The notes under the pieces are model-generated. The model was not told the DNA's origin. It did not search any database and saw nothing but the letters and a program-made list of their open reading frames with translations. A DNA stretch of 64,000 nucleotides. It comes from Actinomycetota bacterium. Its GTDB lineage: Bacteria; Actinomycetota; Acidimicrobiia; Acidimicrobiales; Ilumatobacteraceae. The position numbers were made by a program, and so were the translations under genes. Shown here piece after piece: positions 17,301 to 25,366 of this stretch (within the stretch, counting starts at the first letter, position 1; each line of letters opens with the position of its first letter). The stretch is taken from NCBI GenBank assembly GCA_009702045.1, contig WLIV01000005.1:1-64000 (forward strand). The letters are read 5' to 3'.

Positions 17301-18491
17301 ATGAGCGCGGTCACAGATGAAGCACGGGTCAATGCACTGGTCGACGAGTTACTGGCGAACTTCCCTCCGAAGCAGGTCAGCACGATCGAGTTTCTGGGTG
17401 CCCAGTTCGATCGCGGTCTGGCCTGGGTGCACTTCGATGAGGGCCTCGGTGGCCTTGGGTTGAACCCGAAGTTGCAGAACGTCATCAACCAACGCATCTA
17501 CGCCGAGGGTGCGCCGAACCCGGTGTATCGCAACCCGATCGGCCACGGTATGTGTGGCCCGACGGTGCACACGTGGGGCAGCGTGGAGCAGAAGCAGCGC
17601 TACCTGCGTCCGCTGTTCACGGGTGAAGAAATCTGGTGCCAGCTGTTCAGCGAGCCGGGCAGCGGCTCGGACTTCGCTGGCTTGTCGTCACGCGGTGTGA
17701 AGGACGGCGACGAATGGATTGTCAACGGCCAGAAGGTGTGGACCACGCTGGCGCACCTGTCGCGTTGGGGTCTGCTGGTGGTGCGTACCAACCCGGAGGC
17801 TGTCAAGCACGCCGGACTCACCGCCTTCGTCGTCGACATGCATGCACCCGGTGTGGAGGTGCTGCCGCTGCGGCAGATGACCGGCGAAGCGGAGTTCAAC
17901 GAGGTGTTCTTCACCGACACCAGGGTTCCCGAGCGCGAGATGCTGGGAGCCCCCGGCGACGGTTGGCGCGTGTCGCTCACCACGTTGATGAACGAGCGTG
18001 TCTCCATCGGTGGCGTCATTCCGCAGCGCGGTTCTGGCGTGATCGCCCCGCTGATGAAGGCCTGGGCTGACGCTCCGGAGTTCCGCAAGGACGCATCCAC
18101 GCAGGACGATGTGATGAAGTTGTGGAGCCGCGCCGAGGTGCTGCGCCTCACCAACATGCGTGCCAACCAGAACCGCAAGATGGGCGATCCGGGTCCGGAA
18201 GGCTCGATCGGCAAGATGGCCTCGGCCACGCTCAACAAAGACATCTATGCAGCACTCGTCAACCTGATGGGTGCCGACGGGATGTTGTACGAGGAGTACA
18301 CGATGGTGCGCCCGGACAGCGCGATGGAGTACCACTACCCGCAGAAGGCATTCCTGCGTTCGCGGGCCAACTCCATTGAGGGCGGCACCACGGAAGTGAT
18401 GTTGAACATTCTCGGCGAACGTGTGCTCGGCCTACCTGGCGATGTGCGCGTGGACCGCGAAGTGCCGTGGACTCAGGTGCCGCGCAACTAG
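17301..18491 (+). CDS. Acyl-CoA dehydrogenase
   Basis: A 396-residue FAD-dependent acyl-CoA dehydrogenase: CQLFSEPGSGSDFAGL and DEWIVNGQKVWTT are the conserved FAD/substrate segments, and the C-terminal RSRANSIEGGTTEVMLNILG is the classical ending. It would introduce a trans-2 double bond into an acyl-CoA. The catalytic base is not obvious by eye. The ATG at 17301 begins the family alignment, with TAACGT eight bases upstream. It probably works with the acyl-CoA synthetase at 14006-15562. Confidence 0.9.
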   Translation: MSAVTDEARVNALVDELLANFPPKQVSTIEFLGAQFDRGLAWVHFDEGLGGLGLNPKLQNVINQRIYAEGAPNPVYRNPIGHGMCGPTVHTWGSVEQKQRYLRPLFTGEEIWCQLFSEPGSGSDFAGLSSRGVKDGDEWIVNGQKVWTTLAHLSRWGLLVVRTNPEAVKHAGLTAFVVDMHAPGVEVLPLRQMTGEAEFNEVFFTDTRVPEREMLGAPGDGWRVSLTTLMNERVSIGGVIPQRGSGVIAPLMKAWADAPEFRKDASTQDDVMKLWSRAEVLRLTNMRANQNRKMGDPGPEGSIGKMASATLNKDIYAALVNLMGADGMLYEEYTMVRPDSAMEYHYPQKAFLRSRANSIEGGTTEVMLNILGERVLGLPGDVRVDREVPWTQVPRN

Positions 18492-18579
18492 GTCTGCTGG
18501 GGCTGATCCGTCCCACAGCGATGTCTGGCCGGCGCGCCCCACTCCACTCCAACGTCTGTATCAGCTTGGTGCGCTCGAA

Positions 18580-18650
18580 CTGGGCAGTTTCGTTCCCGGA
18601 AGCCGGGACGAATCCCGCCCAGACGCCGATTTGGGACGATTCCTGCCCAG
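18580..18650. repeat. Three copies of an 18-bp element
   Basis: CTGGGCAGTTTCGTTCCC (18580-18597, plus), GGGACGAATCCCGCCCAG (18605-18622, minus copy) and GGGACGATTCCTGCCCAG (18633-18650, minus copy) are related 18-base units. Units one and two form a hairpin. The block sits between the convergent acyl-CoA dehydrogenase and membrane-protein genes, where it could end transcription or bind protein. The rest of this 200-base gap shows nothing further. Confidence 0.5.
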
Positions 18651-18692
18651 AAGCCGACACGAGACGAGAGCCCGATATGTGCGCTCGAGGCG

Positions 18693-19103
18693 TCAGGCGT
18701 ACTGGGTGATCAGCAGCCCGAGGAACAGTGCAGCGACAGAGAACACCGCACCCAGCGCGCCGCCGATGGCAAGCGCCGCCTTGCTCTTGCCACCCGCATG
18801 GATGGCAGCGGCAATACCGGCAATGACCGCGAAGGCGATCTTCAGCAGCACGGTGGTCTGAAAGGCGGACGACATCGTGGTGATGTCGATGTCCATCAGG
18901 CTCCACATGCCGGTGATCACCAGTACGCCGAATGCCGGCCATGCCACGCGAGCGAATCCTTGAGCGAGGGTCTTCAACGCCTCGGGGTGGGCGCGGCGCA
19001 TACCGGGCACGATTCCAGCAACCACGAACTGACCCCCCACCCAGATGGCGGCGGAGATGACGTGCAGGAACAGGCGGAAGGTTTCGGCGGTGGGCGAGAG
19101 CAT
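18693..19103 (-). CDS. CopD-like four-helix membrane protein
   Basis: A 136-residue integral membrane protein with four hydrophobic segments. The opening LFLHVISAAIWVGGQFVVAG, with a His and Trp in helix 1, resembles the CopD/PcoD copper-resistance and DUF2269 families. Copper transport is not demonstrated, and no copper genes surround it. It ends 12 bases before the ispH gene and lies on the same strand downstream of it, so it may be co-transcribed with ispH. Confidence 0.7.
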   Translation of the reverse strand: MLSPTAETFRLFLHVISAAIWVGGQFVVAGIVPGMRRAHPEALKTLAQGFARVAWPAFGVLVITGMWSLMDIDITTMSSAFQTTVLLKIAFAVIAGIAAAIHAGGKSKAALAIGGALGAVFSVAALFLGLLITQYA

Positions 19104-19114
19104 GGGGGCTCAGA

Positions 19115-20152
19115 CTACGAAGAGAGCAGCGTTGCCAGCACATCGCTGGCGGCCAGGCGGCGGTCGTCGAACATCAGCGAACGCTCTGCCGGGCCGCCAG
19201 ACATGGCTGCCGCAGCGAAACCGATCGCCGACTGCAGGTCGCGAATGTTGCGCGGCGGCGGGAAGTACTCGTCTTCCTCGGTGACCCGCAGATGCTCGAC
19301 GCCTTCGCGTGGGTTCAGGCGGGCGATGATCGCTTCCACCAGTTCCTCGGGTGCTGATGCGCCGGCGGTGACGCCGACCGTGCCGTGCAGATCGTCGGGC
19401 AGTTCCTCGGCGCCGTTCACTCGGAACACCTGCGGGCACCCGGCGGCAATCGCCAGCTTTTCGAGGGCCCGCGTGTTCGACGAATTGGCCGAGCCGATGA
19501 CGACGATCGCGTCGCAACGGGGGGCCATGGCCATCAGCGCCGATTGGCGGTTGGTGGTGGCGAAGCACAGGTCGCTGCGGCCCGGCGACCATACCGAGGG
19601 GTAGCGCTCGCGCACGGCGATGGCCACACCCTCCCAATCGCGGTGCGACAGGGTGGTCTGTGCGAGCAGGGCGACAGGTTCGTCGAAGTGGGGGAGCGCC
19701 GCCACCTCGGCGATGCTTTCGACCCGGCTGATCGAGTCGGGGGCGACGGCCATCGTGCCCACGGCTTCCTCGTGTCCTTCGTGGCCGACGTAGACGATGC
19801 GGTACCCCTTGCCGGCGCGCACCTTCACCTCGTGGTGCACTTTTGTCACCAGTGGGCACACCGAATCGACGACGTAGCTGCCGCGGGCGCGGGCGGCAGC
19901 AACCACTTCCGGCGCCGATCCGTGGGCGGAGAGCATGATCGGGCGACCTACGGGAACATCGGCGATCTCGTCGACGAAGACCACGCCCTGGGCCTCGAAA
20001 CGCTGCACGACGATCTTGTTGTGCACGATCTCGTGGTAGCAGTACACGGGCGGCTCGAAGCTGCGCACCATCCACGCCAAGGCCTTGATGGCCATCTCCA
20101 CGCCCGCGCAGAAGCCGCGAGGTTCTGCCAGGAGCACGCGGTCGACGGTCAC
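19115..20152 (-). CDS. ispH: 4-hydroxy-3-methylbut-2-enyl diphosphate reductase
   Basis: A 345-residue IspH/LytB, the final enzyme of the MEP isoprenoid pathway, reducing HMBPP to IPP and DMAPP with a [4Fe-4S] cluster. The three cluster cysteines are in EPRGFCAGV (Cys15), VDSVCPLVTKVH and SDLCFATTNRQ; the catalytic Glu/Thr segment and conserved histidines are present. The GTG at 20152 was chosen because the family begins there and TAGCCT lies eight bases upstream; a longer form from ATG 20206 would overlap the divergent start. Confidence 0.95.
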   Translation of the reverse strand: MTVDRVLLAEPRGFCAGVEMAIKALAWMVRSFEPPVYCYHEIVHNKIVVQRFEAQGVVFVDEIADVPVGRPIMLSAHGSAPEVVAAARARGSYVVDSVCPLVTKVHHEVKVRAGKGYRIVYVGHEGHEEAVGTMAVAPDSISRVESIAEVAALPHFDEPVALLAQTTLSHRDWEGVAIAVRERYPSVWSPGRSDLCFATTNRQSALMAMAPRCDAIVVIGSANSSNTRALEKLAIAAGCPQVFRVNGAEELPDDLHGTVGVTAGASAPEELVEAIIARLNPREGVEHLRVTEEDEYFPPPRNIRDLQSAIGFAAAAMSGGPAERSLMFDDRRLAASDVLATLLSS

Positions 20153-20204
20153 ATCACCGCAGGCTAGCGGCGGTCGACCGACCCCCGCGGTAGCCTGGAT
20201 GCCC

Positions 20205-21632
20205 ATGTCCTCGCCCGTCGTCGTCGCCGTTGCGCCAGGGTCCGCTGCAGCGCGGGCCGGCCTCGTCGTTGGCGACGTCGTGACCACGGTGAACGGCATC
20301 GTGCCACGTGACGTCATCGAATGGCGAATGGCCGTCGACGATGCCGAGGTCTCGCTGGAAGTGCAGCGCGGCGGTGTCGAAGTCACCCTGGAAGTCGACA
20401 AGCGTGCCGACGAACCGTTCGGCGCTGAGGTGTCCAGTGCAGTGTTCGACCGGGTGCGCACGTGCGATAACCACTGCGAGTTCTGCTTCATCTACCAGCT
20501 GCCCCCGGGCCTGCGCCGCAGCCTGTACCTCAAGGACGACGACTACCGCCTGTCGTTCTTGTACGGCAACTTCACCACGCTCACCCGCTTCACCGAGGCC
20601 GACCTCGAACGTGTCATCACCGAGCGCCTGTCGCCGCTGCACGTCAGCATTCATGCCACCGACCCCGAGGTGCGCAGCCGCATGTTGAAGAACCCTCGCG
20701 GCGGGATGAGCCTGCGCTGGTTGCGGGCGTTGCTGGATCACGGCATCGACGTGCGCGGTCAGGTTGTGCTGTGTCCGGGCGTCAACGACGGTGTCGTGTT
20801 CGAGCGCACGATGGCGGGTGTGCTCGACGAATACCCGGAACTGGAATCGGTGGCCGTCGTGCCGCTGGGGCTCAGTCGTTTCAACGCCGAGTCGGCGATG
20901 CGCGAGCACACCCTCGACGAGGCTCGGGCAATGGTCGCCAGCATCCACGACTGGCAGGAGATCTTCCTGCGCGTGCTCGGCAAGCGGATGGTGTTCGCCG
21001 CCGACGAGTATTATCTCATGGCTGATCTGCCGTTCCCCGAGGCCGAGGCCTACGAGGGATTCCCGATGCATGAAGACGGCATCGGTATGGCGCGTACGTT
21101 CGAGTTGGAGTTCACCGGTGCGGTTCAGCAACCCACCGGTCCGCGCAGTGGGTTCTTCGCCTCGGTCGACGGCGCACCCGCCGAGGGGTATCGGGCGCCG
21201 CGCAACCCTGCTGGCGACACCGGCCTGCGTGGCACGCACGACACCGGCGACGTGGTTGCCACCCCGGTGCGCCTGGCCCCGCGCCCCACTGCGCCGGTTG
21301 GCATCCTCACCGGCGCGTTCGGTGCCCGAGTGCTGGCCCCGATGATCGCCGCATTGGGCCGCACCGACGTGCGTCTGCTGCCCGTTCCTAATGAGTTCTT
21401 CGGTGGCAACACCGGCGTCACCGGTCTGATGGTGGGCGAAGACATCGCCCGCGTCCTGGCCACGCAGCCCGCCGGACATCGCTACCTGCTGCCCGATGTG
21501 TGTCTCAGCGAGGGTTTCTTCCTCGATGGCACCACACCTGCCGACCTGCCACATCCGGTGGAGGTCGTGCCCACCGATGGGATCGCGCTACGTCGCGCCC
21601 TCGATTTACGAGTCCTGGAGACCGTGTCATGA
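20205..21632 (+). CDS. DUF512 family radical-SAM-like protein with N-terminal PDZ
   Basis: A 475-residue protein. Residues 1-70 form a PDZ-like domain (GLVVGDVVTTVNGI). A CxxxCxxC cluster motif (TCDNHCEFC) follows near residue 90 in a radical-SAM-like context, then the DUF512 region with ADEYYLM and a C-terminal GDSL-free domain. Members are conserved in Actinobacteria and Cyanobacteria with no assigned reaction. The stop overlaps the der start (ATGA), linking it to ribosome-assembly GTPase expression. Confidence 0.85.
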   Translation: MSSPVVVAVAPGSAAARAGLVVGDVVTTVNGIVPRDVIEWRMAVDDAEVSLEVQRGGVEVTLEVDKRADEPFGAEVSSAVFDRVRTCDNHCEFCFIYQLPPGLRRSLYLKDDDYRLSFLYGNFTTLTRFTEADLERVITERLSPLHVSIHATDPEVRSRMLKNPRGGMSLRWLRALLDHGIDVRGQVVLCPGVNDGVVFERTMAGVLDEYPELESVAVVPLGLSRFNAESAMREHTLDEARAMVASIHDWQEIFLRVLGKRMVFAADEYYLMADLPFPEAEAYEGFPMHEDGIGMARTFELEFTGAVQQPTGPRSGFFASVDGAPAEGYRAPRNPAGDTGLRGTHDTGDVVATPVRLAPRPTAPVGILTGAFGARVLAPMIAALGRTDVRLLPVPNEFFGGNTGVTGLMVGEDIARVLATQPAGHRYLLPDVCLSEGFFLDGTTPADLPHPVEVVPTDGIALRRALDLRVLETVS

Positions 21633-22978
21633 GCCTGCCCACCGTTGTGATCGTCGGGCGCCCCAATGTGGGCAAGAGCACCCTGTTCAACCGTATTGTC
21701 GGCGAACAGATGGCCATCGTGGAGAACCGCCCCGGCGTCACCCGCGACCGCAAGGAAGTCGAAGCCGAATGGCTCGGCAACCACTTCAACCTCGTCGACA
21801 CGGGTGGCTGGCTGCCCGGCGGCAACGAACTCGACGAGAAGGTCAGCCGTCAGGTCGAGGCTGCGGTGAAGACCGCCGACGTCGTGTTGTTCGTGGTGGA
21901 TGCCTCGGTCGGGCTCACCGAGGACGACGAGTCGGTGGCGAACTGGCTGCGTCGGCTGGAGTCGCCCGTGCTGCTGGTCACCAACAAGGCCGACAACGAC
22001 CGCCGCGAGAACGATCGCTGGGAGTTCCTCGCCCTCGGCCTCGGTGAGCCGTTGGCGGTCAGTGCGTTGCACGGTCGCCGCGCTGGCGACCTGCTGGATG
22101 TAGTGGTCGCGAACTTCCCCGCCGGCACGGGTCAGCCCGACGACCCGGCCGACGCCATCCCCGTGGGTGACGACGGTGAGCGTCTGTGGAATCCGAACGA
22201 CATCGCCCCGCCGCGCGTGGCCATCGTCGGTCGCCCGAACGTGGGCAAGAGCACGTTGTTCAACCGTCTTGTCGGTGAAGACCGCTCGGTGGTGCACGAC
22301 ATGGCCGGCACCACTCGCGACGCGATCGACACTGTGGTGGAGACACCGGACGGCCCGATCGTGTTCGTCGACACTGCGGGTATGCGTCGCCGCAGTCGCA
22401 TCGACGACTCGGCCGAGTACTACTCGATGGTGCGTGCGCTGCGGGCCATCGACGCCGCCGACATCGCGCTGCTCGTCATCGACGCCACCGAGGGCGTCAC
22501 CAGCCAGGATCAACGCCTCGCCGAGCGCGTCGACGCCTCGGGTTGCCCGATTGTGGTGATGCTCAACAAGTGGGAGCTGATCGAGGATCCCGAGAAGCGC
22601 CTGGAAGTCAGCGCCGATGTGACGCGCAAGCTGTACTTCGTGGGCGATGCCCCGATCCTGAAGATCTCCGCACTCACCGGCAAGGGTGTGCACAAGCTGC
22701 GCCCCGTGCTGCAGGACGCGATCGAGCAGTACCACCGCCGAGTGCCCACCCGCGATGTGAACCGCGTGATTGCCGCTGCCCAGCAGCGTCAGCCTGCAGG
22801 CCATGGTGTGAAGGTGATGTACGCCCTGCAGGGCGCTACCGACCCGCCCACGTTCACGTTGTTCGTGAACCGTGAGCTGCCGCACACCTACCTGCGGTAC
22901 CTCGAGCGCTCGATCCGTGAAGCATTCGAGTTCGGTTCCACGCCGATCAAGCTGCGCGTCCGCAAGCGCAGCGAATAG
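21629..22978 (+). CDS. der: Ribosome-associated GTPase Der (EngA)
   Basis: A 449-residue GTPase with two tandem G domains, each with GRPNVGKSTLFNR (near residues 9 and 200), a DTGGW or DTAGMRRR G3 motif and NKAD or NKWE G4 motif, then the C-terminal KH-like domain ending in KLRVRKRSE. Der acts in 50S subunit maturation. In many actinobacteria it is fused to or follows cytidylate kinase; here it follows the DUF512 gene instead. SD and start overlap that gene's 3' end. Confidence 0.96.
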   Translation: MSLPTVVIVGRPNVGKSTLFNRIVGEQMAIVENRPGVTRDRKEVEAEWLGNHFNLVDTGGWLPGGNELDEKVSRQVEAAVKTADVVLFVVDASVGLTEDDESVANWLRRLESPVLLVTNKADNDRRENDRWEFLALGLGEPLAVSALHGRRAGDLLDVVVANFPAGTGQPDDPADAIPVGDDGERLWNPNDIAPPRVAIVGRPNVGKSTLFNRLVGEDRSVVHDMAGTTRDAIDTVVETPDGPIVFVDTAGMRRRSRIDDSAEYYSMVRALRAIDAADIALLVIDATEGVTSQDQRLAERVDASGCPIVVMLNKWELIEDPEKRLEVSADVTRKLYFVGDAPILKISALTGKGVHKLRPVLQDAIEQYHRRVPTRDVNRVIAAAQQRQPAGHGVKVMYALQGATDPPTFTLFVNRELPHTYLRYLERSIREAFEFGSTPIKLRVRKRSE

Positions 22979-22987
22979 GAGCTGGTC

Positions 22988-23236
22988 GTGCCCTGGTGTG
23001 AGGACTGCGCCAAGTACTGGACGCCCTCGGCGATGAACGACGACGGCACCTGTCCGACGTGTGGTCGAGCGGTGGCGGCGCAGCAGCCGATCACTGCCAA
23101 GAACATCAACCTGCGCAAACTGGCTGCGGGGGAGGGCGCCGACGACGCCGAAGCGAAGGCCCCGTGGCATTTCAAGGTGTTGATGGTGATGCTGGCCGCG
23201 TATCTCGGCTGGCGGGTGGTGCAGTTGTTCGTCTGA
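22988..23236 (+). CDS. Small zinc-ribbon membrane protein
   Basis: An 82-residue protein. Two CxxC pairs (WCEDCAKYW and CPTCGRA) form a zinc ribbon in residues 1-30; a linker precedes one C-terminal membrane helix (VLMVMLAAYLGWRVVQLFV). The GTG start has AGGAG at a good distance, nine bases after the der stop, so it is probably the last gene of the DUF512-der operon. The function is unknown. Confidence 0.8.
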   Translation: MPWCEDCAKYWTPSAMNDDGTCPTCGRAVAAQQPITAKNINLRKLAAGEGADDAEAKAPWHFKVLMVMLAAYLGWRVVQLFV

Positions 23237-23260
23237 CGGATAGAGTCGACCGTCGACATA

Positions 23261-23335
23261 CGGGCTGTGGCGCAGCTTGGTTAGCGCGCTTGTCTGGGGG
23301 ACAAGAGGTCGTGGGTTCGAATCCCGCCAGCCCGA
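23261..23335 (+). tRNA. tRNA-Pro(GGG)
   Basis: A 75-nt cloverleaf: acceptor CGGGCTG pairs with CAGCCCG, D-arm GCGC...GCGC, anticodon stem CTTGT/ACAAG with loop CTGGGGG (anticodon GGG at 23296-23298), T-arm GTGGG-TTCGAAT-CCCGC, discriminator A. CCA is not encoded. A strong terminator follows at 23352. Confidence 0.96.
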
Positions 23336-23351
23336 CACAAAGAAGCAGGTC

Positions 23352-23377
23352 AGAGCCGGTCCGAAAGGGCCGGCTCT
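23352..23377 (+). terminator. Hairpin after tRNA-Pro
   Basis: AGAGCCGGTCC-GAAA-GGGCCGGCTCT is an 11-bp stem, with one G-T pair, closed by a GAAA tetraloop 17 bases after the tRNA. From here to 23494 I see no gene and no repeat of the tRNA end. Confidence 0.8.
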
Positions 23378-23494
23378 CTGCATTCAGGGGTCGTGGGGGC
23401 TACCGGGAAGCTACGCAACGAACACACGAAGGGGATTCCAGTTGGTTCGACCAGGCGCTCGGGCTGTCGCCGCCCACGCGCTGATTCCACGGTT

Positions 23495-23526
23495 CGGCCC
23501 GCGTCACCTTCGGGTGGCGCGGGCCG
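23495..23526 (-). terminator. Hairpin after first array gene
   Basis: CGGCCCGCG/CGCGGGCCG arms continue through TCACC/GGTGG to a TTCG loop, a 14-bp stem just downstream of the minus-strand gene ending at 23541. No T-run follows. Confidence 0.6.
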
Positions 23527-23540
23527 TCGCCGTTTTCGGG

Positions 23541-24008
23541 TCAGCCTGGCTTGAGGACGCCGCCGCCGAGCACCCAGCCCGTCCGCAGTGCGTACGGTAC
23601 GCCAATGATGCCGAGGTAGAAGCCACTGAGGTAGGCGCCGCTGAGGTAGGCGCCGGTCAGGTCGGCGCCGGTCAGGTCGGTGCAGGTGAGGTTGGCGTTT
23701 GTGAGGTTGGCGTTTGTGAGGTAGGCGCGGTTGAGGTGGGCGTCGGTGAGGTAGGCGCCGGTCAGGTTGGCGTCGGTGAGGCGGGCGCCGGTCAGGTTGG
23801 CGCCGGTCAGGTTGGCCCCCGGGCACTGTGTTACCGGTCCGATGTCGCAGCCGTTGATGATCAAGCCGGAGCGGCTGCCGCCCGAGACCGTGATCGCAAC
23901 AACGGTGCCGGTGATGGCAAGCACCGCGGCGACCGCGACGGCGATCAGGTTGCGGCGTCGGCGCCGGCTGCGGGGACTGGTTTCAGGTACGTCGAGGTTC
24001 GGGAGCAT
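23541..24008 (-). CDS. Membrane-anchored pentapeptide-repeat protein, array copy 1
   Basis: 155 residues. RRRRRN (about 15-20) precedes one membrane helix ([20 protein letters not shown]), giving a predicted N-in/C-out topology. A linker with GCDIGPVTQC carries two cysteines. About 13 pentapeptides of the A(N/D)LTx type follow, several with Tyr (AYLT, AYLS). The tail is IGVPYALRTGWVL-GGGVLKPG. Pentapeptide repeats fold as a right-handed beta-helix; here it would face outside the membrane, unlike cytosolic Qnr/MfpA. The function is unknown. It is the last copy before tRNA-Pro. Confidence 0.82.
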   Translation of the reverse strand: MLPNLDVPETSPRSRRRRRNLIAVAVAAVLAITGTVVAITVSGGSRSGLIINGCDIGPVTQCPGANLTGANLTGARLTDANLTGAYLTDAHLNRAYLTNANLTNANLTCTDLTGADLTGAYLSGAYLSGFYLGIIGVPYALRTGWVLGGGVLKPG

Positions 24009-24035
24009 CGGGCACCCTAACTGTCAACTGTCCTA
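24009..24035 (-). promoter_or_regulatory. Conserved promoter box, array copy 1
   Basis: On the minus strand the box reads TAGGACAGTTGACAGT, then TAGGGT and GCCCG before the ATG. The TANNNT hexamer ends five bases before the start codon, implying a near-leaderless mRNA. The consensus over all copies is TAGGACAGTTNNNGGT-TANNGT-GC. Confidence 0.65.
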
Positions 24036-24085
24036 CACGGTGATGGCGCCCTGGGCCACGAGCGCGAGCCGTAGCCGCGTTCGGG

Positions 24086-24574
24086 TCAGCCTGGCCGGAG
24101 GACACCGTCGGCGGTTACCAACCAACCTGTCGGCAGTGCCCTCGGCGTGCCTTTGACGCCGCGGTAGATGCCGCTGAGGTAGGCGCCGGGCATGTCGGCG
24201 CCGGCCAGGTCGGCGCCGTGGAGGCTGGCGCCGGTGAGGTCGGCGTAGTCGAGGTGGGCGTTGGAGAGGTCGGCGCCGCGGAGGTCGGCGTTGGAGAGGT
24301 CGGCGCTGCTGAGGTAGGCGGCGCCGGAGAGGTTGGCGCTGCGGAGGTTGGCGCCGGTGAGGTCGGCGCCGGTGAGGTTGGCCCCCGGGCACTGTGCGCC
24401 CGGGACGAGGTTGCAGCCGTTAATGATCGTGCCGGAGCGGCTGCCGCCTGAGACCGTGATCGCGACAACGGTGCCGGTGATGGCGAGCACCGCGGCGACC
24501 GCGACGGCGATCAGGTTGCGGCGTCGGCGCCGGCTGCGGGGACTGGCATCGGGCACGTCAGTGTTGGGAAGCAT
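24086..24574 (-). CDS. Membrane-anchored pentapeptide-repeat protein, array copy 2
   Basis: 162 residues. The N-terminus [20 protein letters not shown] and the helix that follows are nearly the same as in copy 1. The Cys pair is in [10 protein letters not shown]. Roughly 15 repeats follow ([16 protein letters not shown] type) with an AAYL irregularity near the first third. The tail is [22 protein letters not shown]. It shares its Cys-linker sequence with copy 5, which suggests sequence exchange between non-adjacent copies. Confidence 0.82.
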   Translation of the reverse strand: MLPNTDVPDASPRSRRRRRNLIAVAVAAVLAITGTVVAITVSGGSRSGTIINGCNLVPGAQCPGANLTGADLTGANLRSANLSGAAYLSSADLSNADLRGADLSNAHLDYADLTGASLHGADLAGADMPGAYLSGIYRGVKGTPRALPTGWLVTADGVLRPG

Positions 24575-24603
24575 CGGGCACAGTAACCGCGAACTGTCCT
24601 ACC
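24575..24603 (-). promoter_or_regulatory. Conserved promoter box, array copy 2
   Basis: TAGGACAGTTCGCGGT followed by TACTGT, five bases from the ATG at 24574. The central three bases differ from copy 1 but the spacing is kept. Confidence 0.62.
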
Positions 24604-24607
24604 GGTT

Positions 24608-24629
24608 CGGCCCGCGTCGGCGCGGGCCG
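24608..24629 (-). terminator. Hairpin after array copy 3
   Basis: CGGCCCGCG-TCGG-CGCGGGCCG is a perfect 9-bp stem downstream of the stop at 24644 and upstream of the copy 2 promoter box, so it insulates the two genes. Confidence 0.6.
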
Positions 24630-24643
24630 TTGCCGTTTTCGGG

Positions 24644-25297
24644 TCAGCCTGGCTTGAGGACGCCGTTGACGAGCACCCAGCCCGTCGGTAGTGCGGCCGG
24701 TGTGAAGACGATGCCCCCTGAGGCCACGCCGGAGAGCTTTGCGCCGGTGAGGTCGGCGCCGTAGAGGTTGGCGCCGTAGAGGTTGGCGCCAGTGAAGTTA
24801 ACGCCTTGGGTGAGGTCGGCGCCGCGGAGGTTGGCGACGGCGAGATACGCGAAGATGAGGCTGGCACCTGTGAGGTTGGCACCCGTGAGGTTGGCACCCC
24901 TGAGGTCGGCGCCGTCGAGCCTTGCGCCGGAGAGGTCGGCGCCGGTGAGGTCGGCACCGTGGAGGTCGGCGCCCGCGAGGTTGGCGTGGCCGAGGTCGGT
25001 GCCGGTGAGGTTGGCGCCGAGGAGGTTGGCGCCGCTGAGGTTGGCGTCCCAGAGGTCGGCGCGGGTGAGGTCGGCACCCGCGAGGTTGGCGCCGTGGAGG
25101 TTGGCCTGCGGGCATTGACCATTCGGGCCGATGTCGCAGCCGTTGATGATCGTGCCGGAGCGACTGCCGCCGGAGACCGTGATCGCGACAACGGTGCCGG
25201 TGATGGCGAGCACTGCGACGACCGCGGCGGCGATCAGGTTGCGGCGTCGACGGCGGCTGCGCTGACTGGTTTCGGGCACGTCAGCGTTCGCAAGCAT
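24644..25297 (-). CDS. Membrane-anchored pentapeptide-repeat protein, array copy 3
   Basis: 217 residues, the second longest. The N-terminus ([20 protein letters not shown]) differs slightly and the helix has AAAVVAV. The linker is GCDIGPNGQCPQA. About 25 pentapeptides follow, mostly A(N/D)L(T/H/S)GA, interrupted by SLIFAYLAVANL and by VNFTGANLYG. The tail is GGIVFTPAALPTGW-VLVNGVLKPG. The LPTGW segment is a phrase I recall from other actinobacterial pentapeptide proteins. It is bounded by its own promoter box and hairpin. Confidence 0.82.
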   Translation of the reverse strand: MLANADVPETSQRSRRRRRNLIAAAVVAVLAITGTVVAITVSGGSRSGTIINGCDIGPNGQCPQANLHGANLAGADLTRADLWDANLSGANLLGANLTGTDLGHANLAGADLHGADLTGADLSGARLDGADLRGANLTGANLTGASLIFAYLAVANLRGADLTQGVNFTGANLYGANLYGADLTGAKLSGVASGGIVFTPAALPTGWVLVNGVLKPG

Positions 25298-25325
25298 CGG
25301 GCACCCTAACCGTGAACTGTCCTAC
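25298..25325 (-). promoter_or_regulatory. Conserved promoter box, array copy 3
   Basis: TAGGACAGTTCACGGT then TAGGGT, with GCCCG before the ATG at 25297. Confidence 0.62.
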
Positions 25326-25330
25326 CGGTT

Positions 25331-25352
25331 CGGCCCGCGTCGGAGCGGGCCG
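25331..25352 (-). terminator. Hairpin after array copy 4
   Basis: CGGCCCGC-GTCGGA-GCGGGCCG, an 8-bp stem between the stop at 25367 and the copy 3 promoter box; it is a variant of the hairpin at 24608. Confidence 0.55.
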
Positions 25353-25366
25353 TTGCCGTTTTCGGG

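Noticed and set aside
21482-23383. Minus-strand frame of 633 codons across der
   Set aside because: Der on the plus strand has all GTPase motifs; the reverse frame is a high-GC shadow and also runs through the tRNA.
23261-23540. Genomic island inserted at tRNA-Pro
   Set aside because: No direct repeat of the tRNA 3' end and no integrase were found near the array.
24806-25309. Plus-strand frame rich in GEVGA repeats
   Set aside because: It arises from reading pentapeptide codons backward; the sense strand has anchor, linker and promoter box.
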